This document shows, in pieces, positions 34,873 to 44,343 of a stretch of 60,807 nt of DNA. The position numbers and the translations under genes are program-made. Where the stretch lies: positions 1-60,807 of the forward strand of contig JBGVNF010000076.1 in the NCBI GenBank assembly GCA_045125245.1, given 5' to 3'. Within the stretch, counting starts at the first letter, position 1, and each line of letters starts with the position of its first letter. Below the pieces are notes generated by a model. That model did not search any database. It saw only the letters and a program-made list of their open reading frames with translations, and was not told where the DNA came from. The stretch is from SVEL01 sp045125245. Lineage in GTDB: Bacteria > Bacillota > Clostridia > Lachnospirales > Lachnospiraceae.

Positions 34873-36138
34873 ATGTATTTTAGTGTTATTAGGAATAGAG
34901 GACAAAAGAAAAATGCGTATATATTTAAAATAGCTATAATAGCTATAGCTATTATTATGTCAAAGACTATTTTAAATGTTGTTTTTAATATAAATATAGT
35001 TAAAAATGGTAGAAATATAGTTGTAGATATAAAGGATAAAATTATATATAATATTTTTAAAGTTGCTATCAAGGATGGTAATAGTTTAAATGAATATTGC
35101 AATAATGATACAAATATAGGTCTTTCGCTAATAATAGATGAGGGAATAAATAAAAGTAATAATTTATATGCTTATATTAATGAAAAAAATAAAGGAATAG
35201 AATTGGCATTTTATGATCCGTCCTATACTTATATAAATAATAGTGATACAATAACAGTTAGTACCCAGGAAGATAAAAACGAAGATACATTACAAGATAA
35301 TAAATCAGAAGTTAAGGCGGAAGAGAAAAAGGAAGAATATGTAGCGCCAGCTTCTGCAGGAAATGGTGTGAAATATTCTATGGAACAGCTTTCGGACTTT
35401 TCATTTTTGATGAGTAAGCTATATGTAGTTCCTTCTAGAGCGAAGGTGTTAGAGGAGGAACTTAATGCTAAAGAAATGCTGGGTATGGATATGAAGCTTA
35501 AGCAGGACAATAGTAAACCGCAGATTCTTATATATCACACTCATTCTCAAGAAGGTTTTGCGGATTCTGTAAAAGGAAAACCGGAAACTTATATAGTGGG
35601 AGTTGGAGAATATCTATGTAAGCTTCTTACAGAAGAATATGGATATAATGTAATTCATTGTAAGGAACAGTTTGATTTAAGAGACGGGAAACTTGACAGG
35701 TCGAAGGCATATACTTATGCGGAGAATACCCTTAATCAGATATTGGAGGATTATCCAAGTATAGAAGTGGTTTTGGATTTGCATAGAGATGGTCTTCCAG
35801 AAGGTGCCGATAAGCTGGTGACGGATATAAATGGGAAGCCGACTGCTAAGATTATGTTTTTTAACGGAGTGAGTAGAAGTAGCGCAGGGGGAGATATAGA
35901 TTATCTTTATAATAGATTTAAAAAGCAAAATTTGGCTTTTAGTTTTCAGCTGAAGCTAAAGGCTATGGAATATTATCCAGAATTTACAAGAAAGAATTAT
36001 ATCGATGCTTATCAGTATAATCAGCATCTTAGAGCTAAATCCGTTTTGGTGGAGGCTGGTGCGCAAAACAATACATTGCAGGAAGAATTAAATGCGATGG
36101 AGGTTTTAGCGGAGGTTTTACATAAGGTTATTAATTAG
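34873..36138 (+). CDS. spoIIP: Stage II sporulation protein P
   Basis: A 421-aa membrane-anchored amidase/endopeptidase that, with SpoIID and SpoIIM, thins septal peptidoglycan during engulfment. A membrane helix is near residues 18-37 and an acidic linker at about 130-155 follows. The catalytic domain has the zinc-ligand motifs IYHTHSQE near 226, LDLHRDG near 305 and VEAGAQNNT near 395. A GGAGGAAG site precedes the ATG. Position after gpr and before hemW matches the clostridial order. Confidence 0.95.
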   Translation: MYFSVIRNRGQKKNAYIFKIAIIAIAIIMSKTILNVVFNINIVKNGRNIVVDIKDKIIYNIFKVAIKDGNSLNEYCNNDTNIGLSLIIDEGINKSNNLYAYINEKNKGIELAFYDPSYTYINNSDTITVSTQEDKNEDTLQDNKSEVKAEEKKEEYVAPASAGNGVKYSMEQLSDFSFLMSKLYVVPSRAKVLEEELNAKEMLGMDMKLKQDNSKPQILIYHTHSQEGFADSVKGKPETYIVGVGEYLCKLLTEEYGYNVIHCKEQFDLRDGKLDRSKAYTYAENTLNQILEDYPSIEVVLDLHRDGLPEGADKLVTDINGKPTAKIMFFNGVSRSSAGGDIDYLYNRFKKQNLAFSFQLKLKAMEYYPEFTRKNYIDAYQYNQHLRAKSVLVEAGAQNNTLQEELNAMEVLAEVLHKVIN

Positions 36139-36157
36139 AAGGAAAAGGTGACATATT

Positions 36158-37318
36158 ATGGTTATTTATATACATATTCCGTTTTGTAAAAAGAAGTGTG
36201 ATTACTGCGATTTTCTGTCTGCTCCTGCAGATGACGAAACTATTAAAAGTTATGTGTATGCTTTGATAAAGGAGATATCATATCATGGAGAAAAGTACGG
36301 AAAGAACGGAGAAAATAGAAGTATAGAAACAGTTTTCTTTGGTGGCGGTACACCTTCTATATTGAGCGGCAATCAGATAGAAGCTATAATGAACAAATTA
36401 AAAGATGAGTTTAATATAGAAGAAACAGCTGAGATAACTATGGAATGTAATCCGGGTACAGCTGATAAGAATAAGCTAGTGGCTATGAAAAATAGCGGTA
36501 TAAACAGGCTTAGCATAGGTCTTCAAACTGCCAATGATAATGAACTCAAGGCGGTGGGACGAATACATACGTATGAGGAATTTCTCAATATATTTAAAAT
36601 GGCAAGAGAATGTGGGTTTGAAAATATAAATGTGGATTTGATGAGCGCATTGCCACATCAGACTCTTGATTCATATAAGGAAAGTTTACGAAAAATTGTT
36701 AATTTGCGTCCTGAACATATATCAGCATATAGTTTGATACTTGAAGAAGGTACACCGCTTTTTGACAGAATAGAGGCGCTTAACAAAGCCCATCAGCCAA
36801 ATGGATTGCCTGATGAGGATGAGGAGAGAGCTATGTATTATTTGACAAAGGAGTTTTTAGGAGATAATGGATATGAAAGATATGAAATATCTAATTATTC
36901 CTTGAAAAATTATGAGTGCAGACACAATATAGCATATTGGATTAGGAAAGATTATATTGGAATGGGACTTGGCGCAGCATCTTGCATAGATAATGTGCGC
37001 ATGAAAAACATATCATCTTTAAATGAATATTTACAGTTAAATGAAGGCGATAATTATTTGGATTCATCTGAGACAGAGGTGCTGTCTGAGGAAGAAAAAA
37101 TGGCAGAATTTATGTTTTTAGGTCTTAGATTGACTAAAGGAATATCTACTAGGAAGTTTGAAGAGCAGTTTGGCGTAGCGTATGACACAATATATGGTAG
37201 TATAACCCAAAAACATATAAATGATGGCTTGTTAGAGAAAAACGGCGAAAATATAAGGCTTACAGAACTTGGGATGGATGTTTGCAATGTGGTAATGTCA
37301 TCCTATATCTTGTGTTAA
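36158..37318 (+). CDS. hemW: Radical-SAM heme chaperone HemW
   Basis: A 386-aa radical-SAM protein, formerly annotated as oxygen-independent coproporphyrinogen oxidase. The cluster motif is PFCKKKCDYCDF (C-x3-C-x2-C near 8-16), followed by FFGGGTPS near 67, NPGT near 98 and SIGLQT near 117. HemW lacks the extra Cys that marks true HemN (CDYCDF instead of a fourth Cys), so heme chaperone is the likelier role. It follows spoIIP by 20 bases, as in other Firmicutes. Confidence 0.9.
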   Translation: MVIYIHIPFCKKKCDYCDFLSAPADDETIKSYVYALIKEISYHGEKYGKNGENRSIETVFFGGGTPSILSGNQIEAIMNKLKDEFNIEETAEITMECNPGTADKNKLVAMKNSGINRLSIGLQTANDNELKAVGRIHTYEEFLNIFKMARECGFENINVDLMSALPHQTLDSYKESLRKIVNLRPEHISAYSLILEEGTPLFDRIEALNKAHQPNGLPDEDEERAMYYLTKEFLGDNGYERYEISNYSLKNYECRHNIAYWIRKDYIGMGLGAASCIDNVRMKNISSLNEYLQLNEGDNYLDSSETEVLSEEEKMAEFMFLGLRLTKGISTRKFEEQFGVAYDTIYGSITQKHINDGLLEKNGENIRLTELGMDVCNVVMSSYILC

Positions 37319-37368
37319 AAATTAGACAAATATAGTAAAAAAGCACTAGAAAAAAATAAAAAAAACAC

Positions 37369-37396
37369 TTGACAATCTCTCTAATATGCATAAAAT
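37369..37396 (+). promoter_or_regulatory. Upstream sigmaA promoter (P1) of the nrdDG operon
   Basis: Perfect TTGACA (37369-37374), a 16-base spacer and TAAAAT (37391-37396). Transcripts from here would run through the NrdR boxes, giving a leader of more than 200 bases before nrdD. Confidence 0.65.
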
Positions 37397-37422
37397 AAGG
37401 GTTTCTGTAAAACTGGTACCAA

Positions 37423-37469
37423 CCACAATATCTTGTGTTTTAAAATAAAAACATTCGTATATTTTGTAG
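37423..37469 (+). promoter_or_regulatory. Tandem NrdR boxes
   Basis: CCACAATATCTTGTGT at 37423-37438 matches 14 of 16 positions of the NrdR box ACACWATATATWGTGT. A weaker copy at 37454-37469 (9 of 16) lies exactly 31 bases downstream, the three-helical-turn spacing typical of NrdR box pairs. The second copy reaches into the -35 of the downstream promoter, so NrdR should repress in response to dATP/ATP. Confidence 0.75.
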
Positions 37470-37495
37470 ACAAATAATAATAAGAGTGCTATAAT
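37467..37495 (+). promoter_or_regulatory. Downstream sigmaA promoter (P2) of the nrdDG operon
   Basis: TAGACA (37467-37472), 17 bases and perfect TATAAT (37490-37495). The second NrdR box overlaps its -35 element. Confidence 0.7.
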
Positions 37496-37587
37496 CTGAA
37501 ACATGGCAAAACAGATGAGAAAAGTAATCTGTTTATATATGACAAAAGAGATTTTGACGTAAAGAACATGCTGATTTATTAGTATAT

Positions 37588-37610
37588 TCGTAGTTGCAAA
37601 GCAACTGCGA
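37588..37610 (+). repeat. Short hairpin repeat in the nrdD leader
   Basis: TCGTAGTTGC and GCAACTGCGA pair across an AAA loop (one mismatch), 27 bases before nrdD. A relative with the same outer bases and a changed middle lies at 53036-53062 in front of the zinc-binding-protein gene, so this looks like a small dispersed hairpin repeat. Apart from P1, the NrdR boxes, P2 and this hairpin, I see nothing else in the 319 bases between hemW and nrdD. Confidence 0.55.
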
Positions 37611-37637
37611 TTAAGTAAGGAAAGAAGGAGAAGAGTG

Positions 37638-39764
37638 ATGAAGGTTATTAAGAGAGATGGCCGAGAAGTTGAATATGATCGCAATAAAATTGCCATAGCC
37701 ATCGAGAAAGCAAATGAAGGTGTTGATCCAGGCGAGAGAATCAGCGAAGATAAAATCTACAACATTGTAGCGTCTATTGAGTCAAGAGGACTTAAGACAA
37801 TGCATGTGGAGGATATTCAGGATATAATCGAGCAGAAGATTATGGCTGAAAGAAAGTTTGCTCTTGCAAAAGCGTATATCAAGTATAGATATACAAGAGA
37901 ACTTGTTCGTAAGGCTAATACAACTGATGATTCTATTATGAGTCTTATTAAGAATAGCAATAAGGACGTAATGGAGGAAAACTCTAATAAGAATGCTATT
38001 GTGGCATCTACACAGAGAGATTTGATTGCTGGCGAGGTTTCTAAGGATTTAACAAAGAGAGTGCTTTTACCTGAGAAGATTTCAAAGGCTCATGAGCAGG
38101 GTGTACTTCATTTCCATGACGCTGATTATTTCCTTCAGAGCATTTTTAACTGCTGTCTTATCAATATAGGTGATATGCTTGACAATGGTACTGTTATGAA
38201 TGGAAAGCTTATTGAAAGTCCAAAGAGCTTCCAGGTAGCTTGTACAGTTATGACACAGATTATTTCTGCGGTTGCTAGTAGTCAGTATGGTGGACAGTCA
38301 GTAGATATAAGACATTTAGGTAAGTATTTAAGAAAGAGTGCTGATAAGTATAGAAGTCATTATCAGGAAATTTATGCTGGTAAGATGCCAGAAGATGTAA
38401 TTGAAAGCCTTGTAAATGACCGTGTTCAGGATGAACTTAAGTCTGGTGTACAGACAATGCAGTATCAGATTAACACTCTTATGACAACTAATGGACAGTC
38501 TCCATTTGTTACTGTATTTATGCAGATAGAAGAAGGCTACGAGTATGAAAAAGAAGTAGCTATGATTATAGAAGAAATCCTTAAACAGAGAATTGAGGGT
38601 ATTAAAAATGAGATGGGTGTATATGTAACACCTGCATTCCCTAAGCTTATCTACGTTCTTGATGAGTGTAACTGCTTAAAGGGTGGTAAGTATGATTACC
38701 TTACAAAGATAGCTGTAGAGTGTTCATCAAAGAGACTTTACCCAGATTATATCTCAGCTAAGAAGATGAGAGAAAATTATGAAGGAAATGTATTCTCTTG
38801 TATGGGATGTAGAAGCTTCTTAAGTACATGGCAGGATGCTAATGGCGAATACAAGTGGGAAGGAAGATTTAATCAGGGTGTTGTATCACTTAACCTTCCA
38901 CAGATTGGTATCATCGCAAAGGGTAATGAGGAATTATTCTGGCAGCTTATGGAAGAGAGACTTTCACTTTGCTTCGAAGCGCTTATGTGCAGACATCATG
39001 CATTGGAAGGTACACTATCAAATGTTAGCCCAATTCATTGGCAGCATGGTGCTATAGCTAGACTTAAGCAGGGAGAGAAGATTGATAGACTTCTTCATGA
39101 TGGATATTCAACAATATCTCTTGGATATATTGGTTTATATGAAGTTACAAAGCTTATGACAGGTGTTAGTCATACAGACCCTAAGGGTACAGAATTTGCT
39201 CTTAAGGTTATGACAAGACTTCGTGAGGCTACAGATACATGGAAGGGAATTACAGGTATTGGATTCGGTCTCTATGGAACACCAGCAGAGAGTCTTTGCT
39301 ATAGATTTGCAAGAATCGATAGAGAGAGATTCGGTGTAATCGAAGATGTAACAGATAAGGGTTACTATACAAATTCATATCATGTAGATGTAAGAGAAAA
39401 GATTGATGCGTTTAGCAAGTTTACATTTGAGAGTCAGTTCCAGACTATTTCATCTGGTGGTGCTATATCATATGTAGAGATTCCAAATATGCGTCATAAT
39501 CTTACAGCGCTTGAAGAAATTGTTAAGTTTATCTATGAAAATATTCAGTACGCTGAGTTTAATACAAAGTCTGATTATTGTCATGTATGTGGATACGATG
39601 GAGAAATCGAGATAAATGATAAGATGGAATGGGAATGTCCACAGTGTCATAACAAGGATCAGGATAAGATGAATGTTACAAGAAGAACTTGTGGATACCT
39701 TGGTGAGAATTTCTGGAATGTAGGAAAGACTAAGGAAATCAAGGCAAGAGTACTTCACTGTTAA
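37638..39764 (+). CDS. nrdD: Anaerobic ribonucleoside-triphosphate reductase
   Basis: A 708-aa class III ribonucleotide reductase that makes dNTPs without oxygen using a glycyl radical. Residues about 1-90 form an ATP-cone for allosteric control. Near the C-terminus a four-Cys zinc ribbon (CHVCGYDG...CPQCHN) precedes the glycyl-radical loop RRTCGYLGENFWN. AAGGAG supports the ATG at 37638. It is followed by its activase, nrdG, after about 115 bases. Confidence 0.96.
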   Translation: MKVIKRDGREVEYDRNKIAIAIEKANEGVDPGERISEDKIYNIVASIESRGLKTMHVEDIQDIIEQKIMAERKFALAKAYIKYRYTRELVRKANTTDDSIMSLIKNSNKDVMEENSNKNAIVASTQRDLIAGEVSKDLTKRVLLPEKISKAHEQGVLHFHDADYFLQSIFNCCLINIGDMLDNGTVMNGKLIESPKSFQVACTVMTQIISAVASSQYGGQSVDIRHLGKYLRKSADKYRSHYQEIYAGKMPEDVIESLVNDRVQDELKSGVQTMQYQINTLMTTNGQSPFVTVFMQIEEGYEYEKEVAMIIEEILKQRIEGIKNEMGVYVTPAFPKLIYVLDECNCLKGGKYDYLTKIAVECSSKRLYPDYISAKKMRENYEGNVFSCMGCRSFLSTWQDANGEYKWEGRFNQGVVSLNLPQIGIIAKGNEELFWQLMEERLSLCFEALMCRHHALEGTLSNVSPIHWQHGAIARLKQGEKIDRLLHDGYSTISLGYIGLYEVTKLMTGVSHTDPKGTEFALKVMTRLREATDTWKGITGIGFGLYGTPAESLCYRFARIDRERFGVIEDVTDKGYYTNSYHVDVREKIDAFSKFTFESQFQTISSGGAISYVEIPNMRHNLTALEEIVKFIYENIQYAEFNTKSDYCHVCGYDGEIEINDKMEWECPQCHNKDQDKMNVTRRTCGYLGENFWNVGKTKEIKARVLHC

Positions 39765-39829
39765 TAGTAAAAGTATTTTGATTTAGTAAAATGTAAAACT
39801 CAAAATGCGTTATAGTTAAACAAAACCAG

Positions 39830-39858
39830 TTCGTCGACCTTTATGGTCGGCGAATTTT
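39830..39858 (+). terminator. Intercistronic hairpin with short T run
   Basis: TTCGTCGACC and GGTCGGCGAA pair across TTTAT (one G-T) and are followed by TTTT. It lies between nrdD and nrdG. It may reduce expression of the activase relative to the reductase or protect the nrdD 3' end; the T run is short for a full stop. Confidence 0.6.
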
Positions 39859-39878
39859 GGTAGAATAGGAGAAGATAT

Positions 39879-40412
39879 ATGAATTATGCTTCTATAAAGA
39901 TAATGGATGTGGCAAATGGACCAGGCGTGAGAATGTCGTTATTTGTAAGTGGATGTACTCACGGTTGTAAGGGTTGCTTTAATAAAGAGGCTTGGGACTT
40001 TAATTATGGTGAACCGTTTACTCAGAAGGAAATTGATTATATAATAGATTATGTAAGTGGTGCATATATATCAGGACTTACTATACTAGGCGGTGAGCCC
40101 CTTGAGCGTGTAAATCAGCAAGGTTTATTGCCATTATTAAGACAGCTTAGAGAAAAGTGTCCTGAGAAATCTATTTGGTGCTTTACAGGCTATGATTTTG
40201 AAAAAGATGTAGTAGGCAGAATGTTTGATGAATATGAAGAGACTAAAGAGCTTATATCATATATAGATGTGATAGTAGATGGTAAATTCGTAGAGGAATT
40301 AAAGGATTTGTCTATAAGATTTAGAGGCTCTTCAAATCAGAGAATTATAATGGTTAAGGAGTCATTAGAAGCGGGTGAAATAATACTTTGGGATGAAAAA
40401 TCACAGAGATAA
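39879..40412 (+). CDS. nrdG: Anaerobic ribonucleotide reductase activating protein
   Basis: A 177-aa radical-SAM activase that generates the glycyl radical on NrdD. The cluster motif is SGCTHGCKGCFN (C-x3-C-x2-C near 26-33) and GPGVR near 14 and LGGEPL near 69 are family hallmarks. TAGGAGAAG precedes the ATG. The length is normal for NrdG. Confidence 0.94.
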   Translation: MNYASIKIMDVANGPGVRMSLFVSGCTHGCKGCFNKEAWDFNYGEPFTQKEIDYIIDYVSGAYISGLTILGGEPLERVNQQGLLPLLRQLREKCPEKSIWCFTGYDFEKDVVGRMFDEYEETKELISYIDVIVDGKFVEELKDLSIRFRGSSNQRIIMVKESLEAGEIILWDEKSQR

Positions 40413-40496
40413 TTACAGTAGTATTCTATTTTTAAATTAAAAAAGGAATATTTGATAAATTAGTTGAATATAATTAAGGTGAGGAAGGTAACTCTT

Positions 40497-40943
40497 ATGA
40501 TGAAATTTGATGTAAACATTAAGAAATTAAACGACAAAGCAATAATTCCAACATATGGAACAGAGTATGCAGCAGGTGCAGATTTATACGCATGTATGGA
40601 TGAAGCAGTAACTATAAATCCAGGTGAAACTCATTTTATAAAAACGGGTATAGCTATGGAAGTGCCAGTAGGTTACGCAGGCCTTATATATGCCAGGAGC
40701 GGACTTGCGTGTAAGAAAGGTTTAGCACCAGCTAATAAGGTAGGAGTAGTTGATTCAGATTACAGAGGAGAGATAATGGTTGCGCTTCATAACCATAGCA
40801 ATGAGTCGGTAGTTGTAGAATCTGGTGAGAGAATTGCACAGTTTGTTATTACACCATATATTGTAGCAGCTTTTAATCAGGTGGATGAGCTTGAGGACAC
40901 AGTAAGAGGTGAAGGTGGCTTTGGCTCTACGGGAAGGAAGTAG
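40497..40943 (+). CDS. dut: Deoxyuridine triphosphatase
   Basis: A 148-aa trimeric dUTPase that keeps uracil out of DNA and supplies dUMP. All five motifs are visible: AAGADLYA (1), RSGLACKKGL (2), GVVDSDYRGEI (3), ERIAQFVI (4) and the P-loop-like GEGGFGSTGR (5). GAGGAAGG supports the ATG at 40497, with a second ATG directly after it. Placement next to nrdDG fits a nucleotide-metabolism cluster. Confidence 0.95.
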   Translation: MMKFDVNIKKLNDKAIIPTYGTEYAAGADLYACMDEAVTINPGETHFIKTGIAMEVPVGYAGLIYARSGLACKKGLAPANKVGVVDSDYRGEIMVALHNHSNESVVVESGERIAQFVITPYIVAAFNQVDELEDTVRGEGGFGSTGRK

Positions 40944-40952
40944 GTGAATGTA

Positions 40953-41015
40953 ATGAGTACTATGAGTATTTTTAGTATTATTTTATTTTTTTTATTAGGT
41001 TTATTTATTGTGTAG
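40953..41015 (+). CDS. Possible 20-aa single-helix membrane peptide
   Basis: ATG to TAG encodes MSTMSIFSIILFFLLGLFIV, one hydrophobic helix with a short polar start. A weak GTAGGTG precedes it and the frame begins 9 bases after dut. A terminator follows about 70 bases later. It could be a real small membrane protein or chance T-rich sequence; I cannot tell from one genome. Confidence 0.3.
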   Translation: MSTMSIFSIILFFLLGLFIV

Positions 41016-41082
41016 GTAAAAATTGTAGTTTTTAATTATTTCGAACATGGAAATATTTGGGAAATACTTAAAGATATGATGA

Positions 41083-41117
41083 GAGCCCTGTCGATGACAG
41101 GGCTCAATTTATTTTTC
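41083..41117 (+). terminator. Rho-independent terminator of the nrd-dut unit
   Basis: A perfect 10-bp stem, GAGCCCTGTC with GACAGGGCTC, a 3-base loop and the tail AATTTATTTTT. It ends plus-strand transcription just before the oppositely oriented tRNA gene. Confidence 0.9.
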
Positions 41118-41124
41118 CTAGTAA

Positions 41125-41199
41125 AAGCTAGCAACGGGAATCGAACCCGTGACCTCCTCACTACCAATGAGGTGCGCTACCTACTGTGCCATGCCAGCT
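41125..41199 (-). tRNA. tRNA-Thr (anticodon GGT)
   Basis: On the minus strand the acceptor AGCTGGC pairs with GCTAGCT (one G-T). The anticodon arm CCTCA-TTGGTAG-TGAGG gives anticodon GGT, and the T arm has GGTTCGATTCC. CCA is not encoded. Intact and probably functional; it lies 52 bases from the end of an insertion-sequence remnant. Confidence 0.95.
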
Positions 41200-41250
41200 G
41201 ACCGTAAATAATACTATAATAAAATGGCAGTTTTGTCAATAGAATCATCT

Positions 41251-42502
41251 TCTTGAGTTTCCGTACTTTTATCCACAACGCTGACATTTCGGTAGATTCG
41301 TAATAAACAATTTTCAAAAAATGCACAAAATATAAGGAATCATCTTTCTTTTTGTAGTAAAATTAAGCTACCAAACAAAAAACTCACTAAACAAAAAAGA
41401 AAGGGATTCCTTATGCTTAATTTTACATCAAACACTTACCAAATGAAAAGAGAAATTTTAACTTTTTCAAATAAAATTTCACGTGGTCTTTCTAAGCCTG
41501 ATAGAAAGTTTTTTGCTGACATGACTTACGGTATGTTAGCTTCTAATAGTTGCTTGCTTACAGACATCGTCGATCAGCTTCATGAAAATACCAAAAAAGT
41601 TAATTCTGTTGAGCGACTTACAAGGCACCTCAGCAAAGGTATTAACTCCAAGGCTTTGAATCATTATTTATCAAATATACGCAAATTCGTACCTTCTGAC
41701 TCTATTATTCACATTGATGACAGTGATATTGTCAAACCTGATGGCTTCAAATTTGAAGCTTTAGGCTATGTTCGCGATGGTTCCAAAAGCACAAATACTA
41801 AATCGGTTTATACTAACGGCTATCACGTAACCGAAGCCTGCGTTATAACAAACAGTAATCATCCGGTCAGTATTTTTTTCGAGATACACTCTTCTTCTGA
41901 AAAGAACTTTTCATCAATTAATACTATAACCTTTGACGCTATGGAACGAGGCGCAAAGCTATTTAATAAGGCTACATTCGTTATGGATCGTGGCTATGAT
42001 GACAACAAGATGTTTCTTAAGCTTGATTCCCTGGAACAGGATTATATTATACGTTTAAAATCAAATCGCAAGCTTATATACCACAACAAATGGACTAAAG
42101 CAACAGAACTTCGCGAACGTAGAAAGGGTAAGATTAAGGTTCCACTATTATATAAAGGCAAAAATCATGAAGCATACCTTTCTCATATAAAAGTTCAGAC
42201 AAGCTGCACCAATAAAAGAAAAAGTACATTTCTTATATTATCGCGTATCAAAAGGTATTGCTGGTATACTTTCATATGCCAAAGAGGGTGTAAGGCGGTG
42301 GTTTAAGACCAAACGTCCTAGATACAAACAGCTTTGTCTAAGATTAATAGCCTGAATCATCATTTTGATATGTTCTTTGAAGCCTGGTTATTGCGAGGCT
42401 TATTAAGGTTATCTATTTTTCTATAAATTATAGATTTTCTTGCTTATATGCTGCATCTTATGTTCCAGGGCTTACATTTTTCACATTTTGCGGAAACTCA
42501 AG
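41251..42502 (+). mobile_element. Decayed IS4-like insertion sequence
   Basis: Terminal inverted repeats of 13 bp, TCTTGAGTTTCCG at 41251-41263 and its exact complement at 42490-42502, bracket 1252 bases containing one broken transposase. Family assignment to IS4 rests on the DDE-type transposase. No convincing target duplication was found, in keeping with age or rearrangement. Confidence 0.8.
41413..42355 (+). pseudogene. IS4-family transposase, internally deleted and frameshifted
   Basis: The open frame to 42306 gives 297 aa with the first two catalytic Asp contexts, HIDDSD near residue 98 and FVMDRGYDD near 190. The expected third motif (the Glu region, YREK-type) is absent. From about 42215 the reading switches frame: the frame ending TGA at 42355 reads VHFLYYRVSKGIAGILSY, then RRWFKTKRPRYKQL, a typical transposase C-terminus. 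So a segment of roughly 80-100 codons is missing and the remaining end is out of frame within an A-rich run. It cannot make active transposase. The remaining bases to 42610 hold only the IS end. Confidence 0.85.
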
Positions 42503-42610
42503 AATCATATTTGATATAACATAGAAAAATTAAGTTGTGCATAAAGGATTATAAAGGTATAATAATAATAATAATTTTATTGGTAATAAACGAAATTAAA
42601 GGTGAGATAT

Positions 42611-44299
42611 ATGAAAATTAAGAAAAATAAGAAGAATAATATGGAATATCCAAGGTATAAGCAGATGACACCTTTTCTTATATGTGCATATATGATTTTA
42701 TCATTGCTTGTAAATGGTATAGATAATAAAAGTGTGTTGTTGACGGTTATGACTGTAAGTATGGTTGTATGGTTTGTAGGGGAAAGAATATTTCCTGATA
42801 ATGTATATGTAGAAGAAAAGTATAGCATCAACAAATATATTTATATATCTATAGGAGCATTTATATTTACAGTTATTGTATCAGAAATTTTTTCGAAGAG
42901 TTATTCAAATTCAGTGCTAGTTGGCGAATATGAGAGTGCATTGAATATTTTTTGCTATATAATTCTTTTTTTTATGGCTTATAGATATGGTGATATAGAG
43001 AAAAATCAAAAAATGTATGAATGTACCATACTTGTGCTAAGTGTGTTGACTGTGATAATGTCGTTTGTAGAATTTTTTGACGTACCTTTGGCAAAGGTGT
43101 GGCTTGGTAGTGGAATAAATCTAAGTGGTAATAATAGAGTAGTTTTATCTTTTGGAAATTCAAATTACTATGGGGCTTTTTGCTGTATGTTATTAACATT
43201 TATCACAAGGTTATGGCTCGTTTCGAAGGATAAGGTTAATAAGGTGCTATTTGTTGCTCTTAATGGGGCCCTAGTATGCTGTATTTTTATGTCTAAATCT
43301 ACAATGGCGATTTACCTTATGGTTTTCGTTGTTGGCGGAACAATTGTTTATGAGTATAAAAGAGTATTGTCTCAATGGAAATATATATTATTATTTATAG
43401 CAGTATTATGTATTGAGTTGTTAGTTATAAATACTTTTTCTTCTGGAAAACTTTCTCAGCTTATTAATGTTGGAGTAACAAATAGTGATGCTTTTGTGGA
43501 AATAGGCAGTGAGAAATACGTAATTGAAGATATAAAACTTGATAATAATCGACTTGTTATTGTAAGCGATGATAGTGAACTTGTTATAGAATATGATAAA
43601 CAACTTATATTTTATGATGAGAATAATAATATTTTGGATGTAGAAAATGAAGATAATATAATTAGATTTCTGGCTGAACCCTATAGTCGAATAGAAGTGA
43701 TGGTTTCTTTTAATAGAATTGAAGGAATGCTACTTCTAGAGGTTGATGCAGGTTATAAAGAAACAATAGATTTTTACATAGACAATGGAGTATTTAAAGG
43801 TGTAGGTGCAGACGGAAAGACAGTAGATGATATAGGTGGTAAATATACAAGTAATAAGATGAATGGTCTTTTTACTGGTAGAGGATATATCTGGATAAAT
43901 ACTATATCTATGCTTGATAATGTTATTCTTATGGGAAATGGTTGTGGGAATTTTGTAAATGTTTTCAAACAATATGACTATGTAGGATTATTAAAAAGTC
44001 AAGGAACATCGAATATTATAATTGATAGACCACATAATATGTTTTTACAATATTGTATTGATATTGGATTGATAGGAACATTGGCTATTTTTAGCATGAT
44101 TATACTTATTTTGATTTGCTGGATTAGACAAAATATTAAGTATGGAAGAGATGAGAAGGTACTGTCATATTCAACATTTTTGAGTGTGATTGTTTTTCTT
44201 GGTTTTTCTATATTAAATGATAGTTTGATAATTCTATCGCCTTATATGTGGATATTCTTAGGATTAAATATGTCTATGCAGTATAGTAGAAATAAATAG
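42611..44299 (+). CDS. O-antigen ligase/polymerase-like membrane protein
   Basis: A 562-aa polytopic protein with about ten or more helices. Between the helix ending near residue 280 and the C-terminal helices lies an extracytoplasmic domain of about 170 residues. It contains the Wzy_C-type segment FTGRGYIWINTISML, then RPHNMFLQYCIDIGLIG. This pattern is that of O-antigen ligase/polymerase proteins, which join surface polysaccharide or teichoic-acid-like chains. I start at 42611 (AAAGGTG 6-8 bases ahead). It heads a three-gene surface cluster with an LCP protein and a large exported protein. Substrate unknown. Confidence 0.8.
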   Translation: MKIKKNKKNNMEYPRYKQMTPFLICAYMILSLLVNGIDNKSVLLTVMTVSMVVWFVGERIFPDNVYVEEKYSINKYIYISIGAFIFTVIVSEIFSKSYSNSVLVGEYESALNIFCYIILFFMAYRYGDIEKNQKMYECTILVLSVLTVIMSFVEFFDVPLAKVWLGSGINLSGNNRVVLSFGNSNYYGAFCCMLLTFITRLWLVSKDKVNKVLFVALNGALVCCIFMSKSTMAIYLMVFVVGGTIVYEYKRVLSQWKYILLFIAVLCIELLVINTFSSGKLSQLINVGVTNSDAFVEIGSEKYVIEDIKLDNNRLVIVSDDSELVIEYDKQLIFYDENNNILDVENEDNIIRFLAEPYSRIEVMVSFNRIEGMLLLEVDAGYKETIDFYIDNGVFKGVGADGKTVDDIGGKYTSNKMNGLFTGRGYIWINTISMLDNVILMGNGCGNFVNVFKQYDYVGLLKSQGTSNIIIDRPHNMFLQYCIDIGLIGTLAIFSMIILILICWIRQNIKYGRDEKVLSYSTFLSVIVFLGFSILNDSLIILSPYMWIFLGLNMSMQYSRNK

Positions 44300-44343
44300 A
44301 AGGATAAGTCAATGAAATATAAAATGGTAAGGGATATTTGGTT

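Noticed and set aside
41240..42511. Target-site duplication around the IS remnant
   Set aside because: ATCAT occurs on both sides, but at different distances from the inverted repeats, so no consistent duplication can be defined.
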